From: Mesobacillus maritimus
GTDB taxonomy: Bacteria; Bacillota; Bacilli; Bacillales; Cytobacillaceae
Assembly: GCF_023715205.1 (NCBI RefSeq)
Contig: NZ_JAMBNR010000001.1
Span: 310,001 to 374,000 of the forward strand
DNA length: 64,000 nt
Direction: 5' to 3'
The stretch's first letter is position 1, and the number at the start of each line of letters is the position of its first letter. Position numbers and translations under genes: made by a program. This document shows, one piece after another, positions 8,025-17,379 of the stretch. The notes below the pieces were generated by a model that did no database searches, had not been told where the DNA came from, and saw only the letters and a list, made by a program, of their open reading frames with translations.

Positions 8025-10000
8025 TCTTCAGTAACCTCCTCTGCAACAGTGATGTTTTCATTTTCGAGTATCGTATCGCCCTCATCTAAAGTAAAAGCTA
8101 CGTTGGATTCAATCCATTTTCGTCTTGGTTCAACTTTATCACCCATTAACGTTGTTATCCTACGCTCAGCACGGGCAGCATCATCGATTTTGACTCGGAT
8201 AAGAGTACGGGTTTCAGGATTCATTGTGGTTTCCCATAGCTGGTCGGCATTCATCTCACCAAGACCTTTATATCGCTGGATTATATAGCCTTTACCAACT
8301 TTATTAAGCGCGTCTTGTAGGTCATCATCACTCCAGGCATATTCAATTATTTCTTTTTTGCCACTTCCCTTACTCACCTTATAAAGTGGAGGTAGGGCAA
8401 TGAATACTTTACCAGCTTCGACTAGCGGTCGCATGTACCGGTAGAAGAAAGTTAATAACAATACTTGAATATGCGCTCCATCTGTATCAGCATCCGTCAT
8501 GATAATGATTTTATCATAATTGACGTCCTCGATATTAAAATCTGCGCCTACTCCTGCACCAATTGTATATATAATCGTGTTAATTTCTTCGTTCTTAAAA
8601 ATATCCTGTAATTTAGCTTTCTCAGTATTGATAACTTTTCCTCGGAGCGGTAGTACAGCCTGAAACTTTCGGTCACGACCCTGTTTAGCAGAACCACCAG
8701 CAGAGTCACCCTCAACAAGATAAAGTTCGTTTTTCGCAGGATTTTTACTTTGCGCTGGTGTTAATTTACCTGATAAAACAGCTTCTGACTTTTTGCGTTT
8801 CTTCCCACTGCGAGCATCTTCTCTTGCTTTACGAGCTGCTTCACGCGCTTGGAATGCTTTAATTGATTTTTTAATCAACAGTGAACTCGTTTCTGGATTT
8901 TCTTCTAGGAAGTAAGACAAATGTTCTGATATAACTGAATCCACGGCCGAACGCGCTTCACTTGTCCCAAGCTTCCCTTTAGTTTGTCCTTCAAATTGAA
9001 GCAATTCTTCAGGAATCCGGACAGAAACAATCGCAGATAAACCCTCACGAATATCTGTACCTTCTAAATTCTTCTCTTTTTCTTTAAGAAGTCCCACTTT
9101 ACGGGCGTATTCATTGAACGCACGTGTTAAAGCTGTCTTTGCACCAACTTCGTGAGTACCACCATCTTTTGTTCGAACATTATTAACAAAGCTTAAAATA
9201 TTTTCTGAATACCCATCATTAAATTGGAAGGCAAAGTCTACTTCAATCCCTGCATTTTCTCCTTCAAAACTAACGACAGAGTGAAGTGAATCTTTTTCTT
9301 CATTCAAATATTGAACAAATGCTTGAATCCCGGTTTCATAATGAAAAATGTCACGGAGATCGTTGCGTTCGTCAATAATTTCTATTTTTAACCCTTTTAG
9401 CAGGAACGCGGATTCCCTTAGGCGTTCACATAATGTGTCATAGTTATAGGTGGTTTGAGAAAAAATAGTTGTATCAGGCTTAAAATGGATGGTCGTACCA
9501 GATTGATTTGTTTTACCAATTTTCTCAAGAGTTGTGACCGGCTTACCGCCATTTTCAAACCTTTGCTCATATACAAAGCCATCACGCTTGATTGTTACGA
9601 CCAACTTTTCAGAGAGTGCATTGACAACGGATGCACCAACTCCGTGAAGTCCACCACTTGTTTTATAACCACCTTGTCCGAACTTCCCTCCAGCATGAAG
9701 GACAGTTAAGATAACTTCAGGCGTAGGCTTACCAAGCTTATGCATTCCAGTAGGCATACCTCTACCTTTATCTTGAACAGTTATGGAGTTATCTTTGTGT
9801 ATTTTTACAATAATATGATCGCCGTATCCTGCAAGAACTTCGTCAACAGAGTTGTCGACAATCTCATAAACAAGATGATGCAAACCTCTGGTATCCGTGC
9901 TCCCAATATACATCCCAGGGCGTTTGCGAACAGCTTCAAGGCCTTCTAGAACCTGTATGGCATCATCGTTGTAATCAAATGCTTGTTGGTTTTTAGCCAC
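8021..10000 (-). CDS. parE: DNA topoisomerase IV subunit B
   Basis: ATPase subunit of topoisomerase IV. The 659-residue product has the GHKL ATPase with EIVDNSVDE and the glycine-rich lid GGLHGVGASVVNALS. A transducer domain and a Toprim domain follow, with LVEGDSAGGSAKQGRDR and the metal-binding DADTDGAHI, then the GyrB C-terminal region ending YKGLGEMNADQLWETTM. Start is GTG at 10000 with AAAGGGG upstream. First gene of parE-parC. An unusual 16-bp inverted repeat lies about 230 nt upstream. Confidence 0.96.
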   Translation of the reverse strand: MAKNQQAFDYNDDAIQVLEGLEAVRKRPGMYIGSTDTRGLHHLVYEIVDNSVDEVLAGYGDHIIVKIHKDNSITVQDKGRGMPTGMHKLGKPTPEVILTVLHAGGKFGQGGYKTSGGLHGVGASVVNALSEKLVVTIKRDGFVYEQRFENGGKPVTTLEKIGKTNQSGTTIHFKPDTTIFSQTTYNYDTLCERLRESAFLLKGLKIEIIDERNDLRDIFHYETGIQAFVQYLNEEKDSLHSVVSFEGENAGIEVDFAFQFNDGYSENILSFVNNVRTKDGGTHEVGAKTALTRAFNEYARKVGLLKEKEKNLEGTDIREGLSAIVSVRIPEELLQFEGQTKGKLGTSEARSAVDSVISEHLSYFLEENPETSSLLIKKSIKAFQAREAARKAREDARSGKKRKKSEAVLSGKLTPAQSKNPAKNELYLVEGDSAGGSAKQGRDRKFQAVLPLRGKVINTEKAKLQDIFKNEEINTIIYTIGAGVGADFNIEDVNYDKIIIMTDADTDGAHIQVLLLTFFYRYMRPLVEAGKVFIALPPLYKVSKGSGKKEIIEYAWSDDDLQDALNKVGKGYIIQRYKGLGEMNADQLWETTMNPETRTLIRVKIDDAARAERRITTLMGDKVEPRRKWIESNVAFTLDEGDTILENENITVAEEVTEE

Positions 10001-10230
10001 TAAAATACCCCTTTCGTAACTTACAAAACAACATTGGCGTTTTTTTATCTAGTGCCAATGAAGACAATCTCTTTATTGAAATAATCTTTCTCTAAAAAGT
10101 AGAAAAAGAACTCACAAACGTTCGTTCTTGGTATATCTTATCATACTTTCTAAAGTCTCATATGCTTTATTTTAGCGTTTTCTCATGATTTGGCAAATTG
10201 ATTTCATTTTTCCAGTGTATTTCAATCTTA

Positions 10231-10269
10231 AAATATTGTCCATTTTGCAAACAAAAATGGACAATATTT
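10231..10269. repeat. Perfect 16-bp inverted repeat between parE and the subtilase gene
   Basis: Arms 10231-10246 (AAATATTGTCCATTTT) and 10254-10269 are exact reverse complements separated by 7 nt. No T run follows on either strand, so it does not look like a terminator. The position between divergent genes suggests an operator or cruciform. Apart from this, 10001-10388 contains only presumed promoters. Confidence 0.75.
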
Positions 10270-10388
10270 ATAATGGCTTCAATCCAGATTTATAGGTTAA
10301 TACCAATGATTCCCCGACATTTTTTTTGTTAATAAGCCACACCCTAATATTAATAACGAATAAGAAAAACCCATTAGGAGGTGGTTTC

Positions 10389-11807
10389 GTGAATCGATCT
10401 CGAATGATTTTATTTACGATTCTTGGCGTGGTAATTCTTCTGATTGCATCCAATAGTCTTTTTCGATTACAAGGAAACCATTCGATACAACAACAAACTA
10501 AGCAGCAACCAACCCTGCTAAATGAACAAGAAGAAACCCAACCTGATAACCAACGATTGATGGAAATCAACAATGTCGGTCGTGGGAGTCAGATCAAACA
10601 AAAATTGGATAATCGTAAAGAAGTTACACACTTTCACCATAATGAAACGGATACTAGTCACTACCTCGACCATGAAGTGGCTGTTAACTTTAAAAGCTTA
10701 CCAACTAGAGATCAGTTAAAACAAATGAGCGACGATATTGATGGACGAGTGGTTAAACAAGACGGACTTTTATTCTTGTTTCGTTCACGAAGTCAGGAAG
10801 CATCCACAGTACTCGAGTATTTTCGTGCAAAAGACAACGTCGATTTTGCAGAACCACATTATTTGTTAATGTCTAACGAATTAAATGAAGCTAGTTCGTT
10901 TAGTCAACCAAATGATCAATTTTATCAAGAAGAATATCAATGGAATTTACCAGCCATTGGGACTGAAAAAGGGTGGAGTATTTCTCGTGGAAATGAGGAT
11001 ATAACAATTGCAGTAATCGATACAGGAGTGGACTTAGACCATCCTGATTTAAAAAACCGATTAGTAAACGGTTATAATGTGCTCGGGGATAATCATCAAC
11101 CAGATGATGATAACGGACATGGCACCCATGTTGCAGGAATTATTGCATCTGAAACGAATAATCGTGAAGGTATTGCCGGAATGACTTGGTACAATAAAAT
11201 CATGCCTGTAAAAGCAATGAGTGCGGAAGGTTATGGAACAACCTTCGATATCGCAAAAGGGATTATATGGGCTGTTGAAAATGGAGCAAATGTTATTAAT
11301 TTAAGTCTTGGTAACTACAAAGAATCCAATGTCTTACAACGAGCCATTCGATATGCCTACAATCACGATGTCGTCTTAATTGCAGCCGCTGGAAATGACA
11401 GTTCCCAGCAACCCTCATACCCTGCCGCCTATCCAGAAGTACTTAGTGTTTCAGCAGTAAATTATGATGGTAAACTTGCCGATTTTTCTAACTACGGAAG
11501 TTATATTAATATTTCTGCACCCGGAGTGTATATTCCAAGTACGTATTACAAAAATCAGTATGCCTCTCTTTCCGGTACATCAATGGCAGCACCACATGTA
11601 ACAGGCTTAGCTGGCTTAATCAAATCGGCAAACCCCGAGCTTTCAAATAAGGAAATCATGGAAATTATTCAAAGTTCTGCCCGTGATCTAGGAAAAAAAG
11701 GCAAAGACATCCAATTCGGCAACGGCTTAATAGATGTCAATTCAGCTTTAAAAGCTGCAGCCGATAAGACAGTACAAGAAACCGAGCGGAAAGGCTTTTT
11801 TCGCTAG
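10389..11807 (+). CDS. Membrane-anchored subtilisin-like serine protease (S8)
   Basis: Secreted or membrane-tethered peptidase. I start it at the GTG at 10389, because AGGAGG lies 7 nt upstream. A longer frame to 10326 has no such signal. Residues 6-25 form a hydrophobic signal-anchor. Residues about 95-160 resemble an I9-type propeptide/inhibitor. The S8 domain carries the full triad: Asp211 (AVIDTGVDLDHPD), His244 (NGHGTHVAG) and Ser397 (SGTSMAAPHVTG), with the oxyanion Asn335. No extra C-terminal domain is seen (472 residues). It stands alone, divergent from parE and convergent with the helD-like gene, and interrupts the parE-yneT adjacency of B. subtilis. Substrate unknown. Confidence 0.9.
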   Translation: MNRSRMILFTILGVVILLIASNSLFRLQGNHSIQQQTKQQPTLLNEQEETQPDNQRLMEINNVGRGSQIKQKLDNRKEVTHFHHNETDTSHYLDHEVAVNFKSLPTRDQLKQMSDDIDGRVVKQDGLLFLFRSRSQEASTVLEYFRAKDNVDFAEPHYLLMSNELNEASSFSQPNDQFYQEEYQWNLPAIGTEKGWSISRGNEDITIAVIDTGVDLDHPDLKNRLVNGYNVLGDNHQPDDDNGHGTHVAGIIASETNNREGIAGMTWYNKIMPVKAMSAEGYGTTFDIAKGIIWAVENGANVINLSLGNYKESNVLQRAIRYAYNHDVVLIAAAGNDSSQQPSYPAAYPEVLSVSAVNYDGKLADFSNYGSYINISAPGVYIPSTYYKNQYASLSGTSMAAPHVTGLAGLIKSANPELSNKEIMEIIQSSARDLGKKGKDIQFGNGLIDVNSALKAAADKTVQETERKGFFR

Positions 11808-11912
11808 GATGAAAAAGGTCATCGTAATGCGAGCATTTAAAGCATTCAGCGAAAGCAAAGCTCCTTAGAAAAATTTAGTTCTTTGGTGTAGTGGACCACT
11901 TACTTCAATAAA

Positions 11913-11938
11913 AAAAGGAAGGCAAAATCATGCCTTCC
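11913..11938 (-). terminator. Intrinsic terminator after helD-like gene
   Basis: GGAAGGCA / TGCCTTCC hairpin followed on the minus strand by a run of seven T. It closes the helD-like gene. Confidence 0.8.
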
Positions 11939-11940
11939 TA

Positions 11941-14265
11941 TTATTTTGAAACAACATACTTCGCTTCCGATACCCCTTCTAAAAACATTGGAGTGCTCTT
12001 TGTAAATAAGTGTAGTTCATGCATGGCTCTTGTACAGGCAGTATAAAATAATTTACGTTCTCCTTCGTTTCTGTATGCGGACGCATCGTAAATAGCAACA
12101 GCATCAAACTCAATTCCTTTAGCCAAATAAGCAGGAATTACACTTACCCCTTTTTCATAGGAGATTGTTCCTTTTTCAATGAGCCTTGCGTCTGTTTGTT
12201 GTCCAATTTCATCATAAACCCTACGGCTTTCTTGTTCAGTTCGGCAAATGATTGCAATTGTTTTATGTCCGTTTGCTCTCCACTTTTCAAGCGACTCCAG
12301 AATGGCTTTCTGCAGAGCCGCATCATCCTTTCTCATGATGACCATCGGCTTCTCACCATTACGATTAAAAGGCTCAATCATTTTTCCATCTGGTAATAAA
12401 TCACTTGTGAATTCCACTATAGGTTTTGTCGAACGGTATGTTCTTGATAAAGTAATGACTTCTTTTTCGTTAATCCCAAGTGCATCTTCCGCTAAAACAG
12501 TCTCAGAACCAGTCGGTCCAGCATAAACAGCTTGATTTAAATCTCCAAGGAGAGTGATCTTGCTATAAGGAAATAACTGGCGAATATAAGCAAACTGAAA
12601 CGGCGTATAATCCTGAGCTTCATCGATAAAAACATGACGGATACTTGTATTTGACTTCCGCCCCTCAATTAAGTCCTGTAAATACAAATATGGAGTTGCA
12701 TCATCATAATATATGACATTGTCTCTAAGTGCATTAAGCGTAAAGCCGCTAATTTTACTCCAGTTTGAAGGTAAGTCCGTCGAAGCTAGTTCGGATTGAA
12801 ATAACTGTTCATAAAGAGCTTTCAAATCGACAAATTGTAATTTTTTTACCATCTTAAAAGCTGGTTTCATTCGTTTCGATACAAGCATACGTGATAGGAC
12901 TTTTTGCTCTCTTTCAAAGTCATCGAACGTATCTTCGTTAAATTGCTTTTTCTCTTGAAGTTGTTTATAGGCATCAAGAAATTCTTCTTTGTCTAAAAAT
13001 TGGATTTCTTCTTCTACCCACTCTTCTTTCCGTTCTTGTCTCGCCTTCCTTTTTAATTCTCTCAACAGCCACTCTTTCACCATTTGAATACGGTTGGGGA
13101 TCGAAACAGTTGGATCCAATGAATAAAAATATTCATAAAGCTGACTTTTTGAAAATAGCACTTTTTTACGAAATAGAATATCCTTAAAAATCATTCCTTC
13201 TATCTTTAACCCCGTTACGTAAGAATCAATGATTTTCTTAAAATGTAAGCTTGATTTCAAGCGAATGCTTTCTAGTCGTGTTTTATAGGAATCCTCATCT
13301 TGGTAAGAAAGTAAATATTCCATTTGGCTAAAGATGTCCTCTAGTTTGAAATTTTTGCTTAAACGCGATAGCAAAAATTCTTGAAAAGTTGCCTGTTGCA
13401 TGTTTTCTTCCCCTAGTTCAGGTAAAACGGTAGCGACATAGCTGTTAAACATGGGGTTGGGAGAAAACAACATAATGTTTTCTGATTTTATGATGTTCCG
13501 ATAGCGATAAAGCAGATAAGCAATCCGTTGCATCGCTGCTGAAGTTTTTCCACTCCCAGCTACTCCTTTAACAATTAAGAGGCTACTATCATCGTTACGG
13601 ATAATTTGATTTTGTTCGCGTTGAATTGTTGCCACAATGCTTTTCATTTGGTTATCGGCATTATTCCCAAGCACTTCTCTGAGCATTTCATCCCCGATGG
13701 TCACGCCTGTATCAAACATCGCTTTAATTTTTGCTTCTTTTATGACAAATTGACGCTTTAACTCCATGATACCTGTTACTTTTTCAAGGCTAGTTTCGTA
13801 TTCAGCTGGCCCTGGGGCATAATCGTAATAGAGACTTGAAATCGGAGCCCGCCAGTCATAAATAAGAAATTCCTCATCTCCTTTATCCATGAAAGATGCG
13901 ATCCCAATATAGATTGAATCTGTCTTTTCTTCGTGGTCTTCTTTAAAATCAATTCTCCCGAAATACGGAGAATGCTTTAACCTTGACAAAGTTTGCAATT
14001 GCTTATCAATTTGGGTTTGGCTTCGTTCCCGTTCCGAAAGTAATTCTACTTGCTGCTTGATACTCGTATAGGTTTCTCCTATATCATCTGGTTCATCAAA
14101 ATTTACTGTTACATCATCCCAAAACGTTTTGCGGATATGGAGCGCCTCGGATTCAATTTTCCCGCCTCGTTTCTCTAATTTTACCGATTTCTCTTTAATT
14201 TGAGAAACAATCCACTCGACACGATTTTGTTCGTCTTTCATTTCCTGTTGTTCACGCTCACTCAT
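11941..14265 (-). CDS. helD: HelD-like UvrD/Rep-family RNA polymerase-associated ATPase
   Basis: SF1-type NTPase. HelD of Gram-positive bacteria binds RNA polymerase and recycles it from stalled complexes. The 774-residue length equals that of B. subtilis HelD as I recall it. Features in order: an N-terminal coiled-coil arm (about 1-100), a conserved IYDWRAPISSLYYDY block (about 135-150), Walker A GVAGSGKT at 234-241, and the UvrD motif DEAQDYTPFQ with LGDLNQAVY following. C-terminal helicase motifs include SRTYRSTKPIVEF and VIPAYLAKGIEFDAV. The RNA polymerase role is from the family, not the sequence. The gene is monocistronic with its own terminator. Confidence 0.9.
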   Translation of the reverse strand: MSEREQQEMKDEQNRVEWIVSQIKEKSVKLEKRGGKIESEALHIRKTFWDDVTVNFDEPDDIGETYTSIKQQVELLSERERSQTQIDKQLQTLSRLKHSPYFGRIDFKEDHEEKTDSIYIGIASFMDKGDEEFLIYDWRAPISSLYYDYAPGPAEYETSLEKVTGIMELKRQFVIKEAKIKAMFDTGVTIGDEMLREVLGNNADNQMKSIVATIQREQNQIIRNDDSSLLIVKGVAGSGKTSAAMQRIAYLLYRYRNIIKSENIMLFSPNPMFNSYVATVLPELGEENMQQATFQEFLLSRLSKNFKLEDIFSQMEYLLSYQDEDSYKTRLESIRLKSSLHFKKIIDSYVTGLKIEGMIFKDILFRKKVLFSKSQLYEYFYSLDPTVSIPNRIQMVKEWLLRELKRKARQERKEEWVEEEIQFLDKEEFLDAYKQLQEKKQFNEDTFDDFEREQKVLSRMLVSKRMKPAFKMVKKLQFVDLKALYEQLFQSELASTDLPSNWSKISGFTLNALRDNVIYYDDATPYLYLQDLIEGRKSNTSIRHVFIDEAQDYTPFQFAYIRQLFPYSKITLLGDLNQAVYAGPTGSETVLAEDALGINEKEVITLSRTYRSTKPIVEFTSDLLPDGKMIEPFNRNGEKPMVIMRKDDAALQKAILESLEKWRANGHKTIAIICRTEQESRRVYDEIGQQTDARLIEKGTISYEKGVSVIPAYLAKGIEFDAVAIYDASAYRNEGERKLFYTACTRAMHELHLFTKSTPMFLEGVSEAKYVVSK

Positions 14266-14352
14266 CCTATCACTCCTTGAAAACGATCAATGACTGTATT
14301 ATGTATCGTATGCCCTTAAGCGTAATTTCATTAAAAACATTCGATTTGAAAA

Positions 14353-14374
14353 CGCGGAACCCCCATGGTTCCGC
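14353..14374 (-). terminator. Intrinsic terminator after yneT
   Basis: GCGGAACC / GGTTCCGC stem followed by GTTTTC on the minus strand, directly downstream of yneT. Confidence 0.7.
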
Positions 14375-14382
14375 GCTATATA

Positions 14383-14796
14383 TTATTTTGTCATGGCATG
14401 TTCAACTTTAATGCAGCGATCCATGATTACCGTATAACCTTTCTCTTTTAAATAATCGTAAGCCTCATGATTAGCAACTCCTAATTGTGCCCAAAAAATA
14501 TTAGAATCAATTTCAGCAAATTCTCTTGCAATTTCTGGTAGGAATTCAGAACGTCTAAAGACATTAACGATATCAACATGTCCATCAATTTCATTTAAAG
14601 ACGAAACAGCTTTAACACCTAATATCTCATCGGCATTAGGATTCACTGGAATAATTTCGTAGCCATTATCTTGCATTGCTTTTGATACCATATAAGAGGT
14701 TCGTTCGGGATTGTTACTTAACCCTACAACAGCGATTCTTTTGGCTTTCTTTAAGATTACACCAATTTCTTCTCGACTTGGATTTTCAATAGCCAT
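14383..14796 (-). CDS. yneT: CoA-binding domain protein YneT
   Basis: Small cytoplasmic protein of the CoA_binding_2 family, with a Rossmann-like nucleotide-binding fold and unknown physiological role. Motifs include RIAVVGLSNNPERTSYMVSK near the N-terminus and IIPVNPNADEILG. I prefer the ATG at 14796 (137 residues, close to the B. subtilis protein) with GGTGG upstream. The frame is open to an ATG at 14838, which would add 14 residues that are not typical of the family. It is divergent from plsY, as in B. subtilis. Confidence 0.85.
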   Translation of the reverse strand: MAIENPSREEIGVILKKAKRIAVVGLSNNPERTSYMVSKAMQDNGYEIIPVNPNADEILGVKAVSSLNEIDGHVDIVNVFRRSEFLPEIAREFAEIDSNIFWAQLGVANHEAYDYLKEKGYTVIMDRCIKVEHAMTK

Positions 14797-14977
14797 TCTG
14801 TTCCACCACTCCCTATATTTTGATAGCTTCACTTCCATTTTAACCTATGTTTGTCTAATAATGTACCTTGACAAAAGCTTTTAACAAAATGAAATTAGAA
14901 ATTTGTTGAAAGGAAAAATACAGAATTAGCCTAGAACGTGGTACAATAATAATATTCTTTTTAAAGGGGAAATTTGG

Positions 14978-15571
14978 ATGGTAGTAAATGCTCTTATTCT
15001 TATTCTCGCTTATCTACTTGGATCGATTCCGTCCGGGCTGATTGTGGGCAAGCTTTTCTATAAAATGGATATCCGTGAACATGGCAGCGGCAACCTTGGG
15101 GGAACCAATACATTTCGTACACTAGGGAAGAGAGCAGGAATTGTCGTAACATTATCTGATATCTTAAAAGGGACACTTGCAGCAAGTCTACCACTTATTT
15201 TCGATTCAAGTTTGCATATGTTGTTTGTAGGAATTTTTGCAGTTGTTGGTCATATGTATCCGATTTTTGCTGGCTTTAGAGGTGGAAAAGCAGTAGCAAC
15301 TTCCGGGGGGATTCTTCTTGCATATGCTCCAGCATTGTTTTTGTTCATGTTGATTTTCTTCATCATTAGCTTGCTAACAACAAAGTATGTTTCGTTATCC
15401 TCCATTTTAACAGGTATCGCAACATTTCTTTATTCTTTGTTTACAAAGGACATCCCGCTAATCGTTGTCGTCTTTTTCCTTATGGTTTTTGTCATCTATC
15501 GACATCGAGCAAATATTAAGAGAATCCAACTTAAGACTGAGCCAAAAGTAAATCTGCTGACGAAAAAATAA
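14978..15571 (+). CDS. plsY: Glycerol-3-phosphate acyltransferase PlsY
   Basis: Integral membrane enzyme that transfers the acyl group from acyl-phosphate to glycerol-3-phosphate, the first acylation in phospholipid synthesis. The 197-residue protein has five to six membrane segments and the three family motifs: [13 protein letters not shown] at the N-terminus, [20 protein letters not shown], and [26 protein letters not shown] precedes the ATG. It is divergent from yneT and followed by its own terminator. Confidence 0.96.
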   Translation: MVVNALILILAYLLGSIPSGLIVGKLFYKMDIREHGSGNLGGTNTFRTLGKRAGIVVTLSDILKGTLAASLPLIFDSSLHMLFVGIFAVVGHMYPIFAGFRGGKAVATSGGILLAYAPALFLFMLIFFIISLLTTKYVSLSSILTGIATFLYSLFTKDIPLIVVVFFLMVFVIYRHRANIKRIQLKTEPKVNLLTKK

Positions 15572-15581
15572 ACAGAAAAAG

Positions 15582-15609
15582 GAGAGGGCTTAATAAGCTC
15601 TCTCCTTTC
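15582..15609 (+). terminator. Intrinsic terminator after plsY
   Basis: GGAGAG...GCTT / AAGC...CTCTCC hairpin followed by TTTCTT. It lies between the convergent plsY and HesB-like selenoprotein genes. Confidence 0.75.
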
Positions 15610-15619
15610 TTATTCATTG

Positions 15620-15907
15620 CTATACTTTTAAAAGTTGGAACCGTGATGAACCTAGAGGATCTTGAACATAGTCTAACTTGGTATGATCAAAATAAACATA
15701 CTCCTCTTCATGAATCAGGATTTCAAGTTCATCAAAACTAAATGTACGATCAGCAGTTAGCGGTTGCTCTTCCAGAGACAACTTTAATTTAGGTCCCCCT
15801 CAACCAATTCCCATTGAAAGACGTACAAATAATTTCTCATTCTCTTGTTGTTCCTTCAAAACAGCTACTTTAAGAATTTTATAGGCATTTTCCGTAAGAG
15901 TAAACAT
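15620..15907 (-). CDS. HesB-like selenoprotein with in-frame TGA (Sec36)
   Basis: A 95-residue HesB/IscA-like protein if TGA at 15800-15802 is read as selenocysteine. Residues 1-35 run from an ATG with GGAGGAAAAA upstream and end SMGIG. After the TGA the same frame continues GGPKLKLSLEEQPLT and on to ...SSRFQLLKV with a proper stop at 15620. Family members carry GIGCGG here, so U replaces the conserved cysteine. No cysteine occurs anywhere else in the protein, so it lacks the C-terminal CGC of true IscA scaffolds and probably is not a standard Fe-S carrier. A SECIS-like hairpin begins 17 nt past the TGA. HesB-like selenoproteins are a known family. Reading the TGA as an ordinary stop would leave only the first third of the domain. 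Confidence 0.88.
15763..15782 (-). promoter_or_regulatory. Bacterial SECIS element of the HesB-like selenoprotein
   Basis: On the minus strand, 17 nt after the TGA, the sequence folds as GTTG-(bulged T)-CTCT / AGAG-CAAC with a GGA loop. A bulged U below a short apical helix and a G at the start of the loop are features recognised by SelB in known bacterial SECIS hairpins. Confidence 0.75.
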
Positions 15908-16070
15908 TTTTTCCTCCTTCCCTGATTGAATCCAAGTGGATAACACGTTAAAATATGGACAATATGTGAATGTATTCGATAAATTACTACAAATCTCTTC
16001 ATCCATTTTATATTATCCATGAAGATTCGAAAATAATTCTGCTCGAAAAGGGCTAAGGGAGAAGCTTAGT

Positions 16071-17237
16071 ATGAAAAAGAAACAAAAATGGTATTTTTTT
16101 CTTATCACCATCGGGCTCCTATTATGTGCTACTTGTATAGGATTTTTTTTACGTGAACAAACCCTAGCAAATGCTGAAGATCATTTAGTTCTTTCCAATG
16201 CCAACCATGTACATAGAGAAATGGTATCAGATGGAAAAACCTACAAACAAACCGTTACACTTGGAGCAATCGGTGACATTCTGATCCATGATCGGGTTTA
16301 TATGGACGCCCAAGTTAAAGATGGGTATGATTTTACACCAATGCTAGCGAACGTTAAGGAAATTCTCGTCCGTCCAGACCTATTACTGGCTAATCAAGAA
16401 ACCATTCTCGGTGGGATTGAAATCGGTTTATCTGGTTACCCAACGTTTAATAGTCCACGTGAAGTGGGTGATGCTTTAATTGATGCAGGAGTTGACATCG
16501 TTTCAACTGCGAATAATCATACGCTTGATAAAGGAGAAAAAGGGGTTCAAAGTTCTATGAATTATTTAAATCAAGTAGGTCTCCCCTATGTAGGATCCTT
16601 TAAAAATGTAGAGGATAAGAATCGGTTACGCATTTTAAACCATAATGGCGTTAATATCGCCTACCTATCCTATACTTACGGTACAAATGGAATTCCAATT
16701 CCAGAAGGGAAGGAATTCCTCGTAAACTTGATTGATAAAGAAGCTATGAAGGAAGAGATTCATCGTGCAAAAGCAAAATCCGATGTTGTGGTCATGAGTA
16801 TTCATTGGGGAAATGAATATCAAAGATTCCCAGATGATATTCAAGAAGAACTCGCTCGATTTATCGTGAATGAAGGTGTTGATGTCGTATTCGGTCACCA
16901 TCCACATGTGTTACAACCAATGGAATGGATACAAGCGGATGACGGACGAAAATCGCTTGTCATTTACTCGTTGGGAAATTTTTTATCAGGGCAAATGTGG
17001 GATTATAAAGATATCGGTGGAATGGCAACAATTGAGATTCATAAAACAGTATCGCCAAATGGTTCAGCAATTGAATTAATAAATCCAACATTTATACCAA
17101 CTTATGTCTCAAGCAGCGGGCAACGAAATTATCGTGTTGTTCCATTAGAAGAAGCCGACAAATTTGGACTTGAGGATGCTAACTCAATTTATGATGAAAT
17201 TATGTCACATATGATGGCATCTTTGAAGGAACCCTAG
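16071..17237 (+). CDS. CapA family (PGA_cap) metallophosphatase-like protein
   Basis: Membrane-anchored, extracytoplasmic member of the CapA/PGA_cap family, related to the poly-gamma-glutamate synthesis protein CapA/PgsA. The 388-residue product begins with a basic stretch and one hydrophobic segment (about 7-27). The calcineurin-like domain shows LGAIGDILIHDRV, DLLLANQET, TANNHTLDKGEKG, SIHWGNEY and FGHHPHVLQP, which supply the metal-binding Asp, Asn and His residues. No capB/capC partner genes adjoin it, so capsule synthesis is unlikely and its role is unknown. AAGGGAGAAG precedes the ATG, and its own terminator follows. Confidence 0.88.
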   Translation: MKKKQKWYFFLITIGLLLCATCIGFFLREQTLANAEDHLVLSNANHVHREMVSDGKTYKQTVTLGAIGDILIHDRVYMDAQVKDGYDFTPMLANVKEILVRPDLLLANQETILGGIEIGLSGYPTFNSPREVGDALIDAGVDIVSTANNHTLDKGEKGVQSSMNYLNQVGLPYVGSFKNVEDKNRLRILNHNGVNIAYLSYTYGTNGIPIPEGKEFLVNLIDKEAMKEEIHRAKAKSDVVVMSIHWGNEYQRFPDDIQEELARFIVNEGVDVVFGHHPHVLQPMEWIQADDGRKSLVIYSLGNFLSGQMWDYKDIGGMATIEIHKTVSPNGSAIELINPTFIPTYVSSSGQRNYRVVPLEEADKFGLEDANSIYDEIMSHMMASLKEP

Positions 17238-17241
17238 TAAA

Positions 17242-17270
17242 CTCCCGTCATTTTATGGGAGTTTTTCTCT
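17242..17270 (+). terminator. Intrinsic terminator after capA-like gene
   Basis: AACTCCC / GGGAGTT hairpin followed by TTTTCTCTT. Confidence 0.75.
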
Positions 17271-17379
17271 TATTTTTCGCCATAATAAAGGAAGACAAAG
17301 CATATTTTTCGACAGTCCTTTTTCATAACACTTATAATAGTGATATTGTTGCATGGAATTGCATGGAAGGAGTTTGGGA

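Noticed and set aside
15800-16006. Apparent 68-residue ORF ending at the TGA
   Set aside because: It is the N-terminal part of the HesB-like selenoprotein read to its Sec codon, with an unsupported upstream extension. The real start is at 15907.
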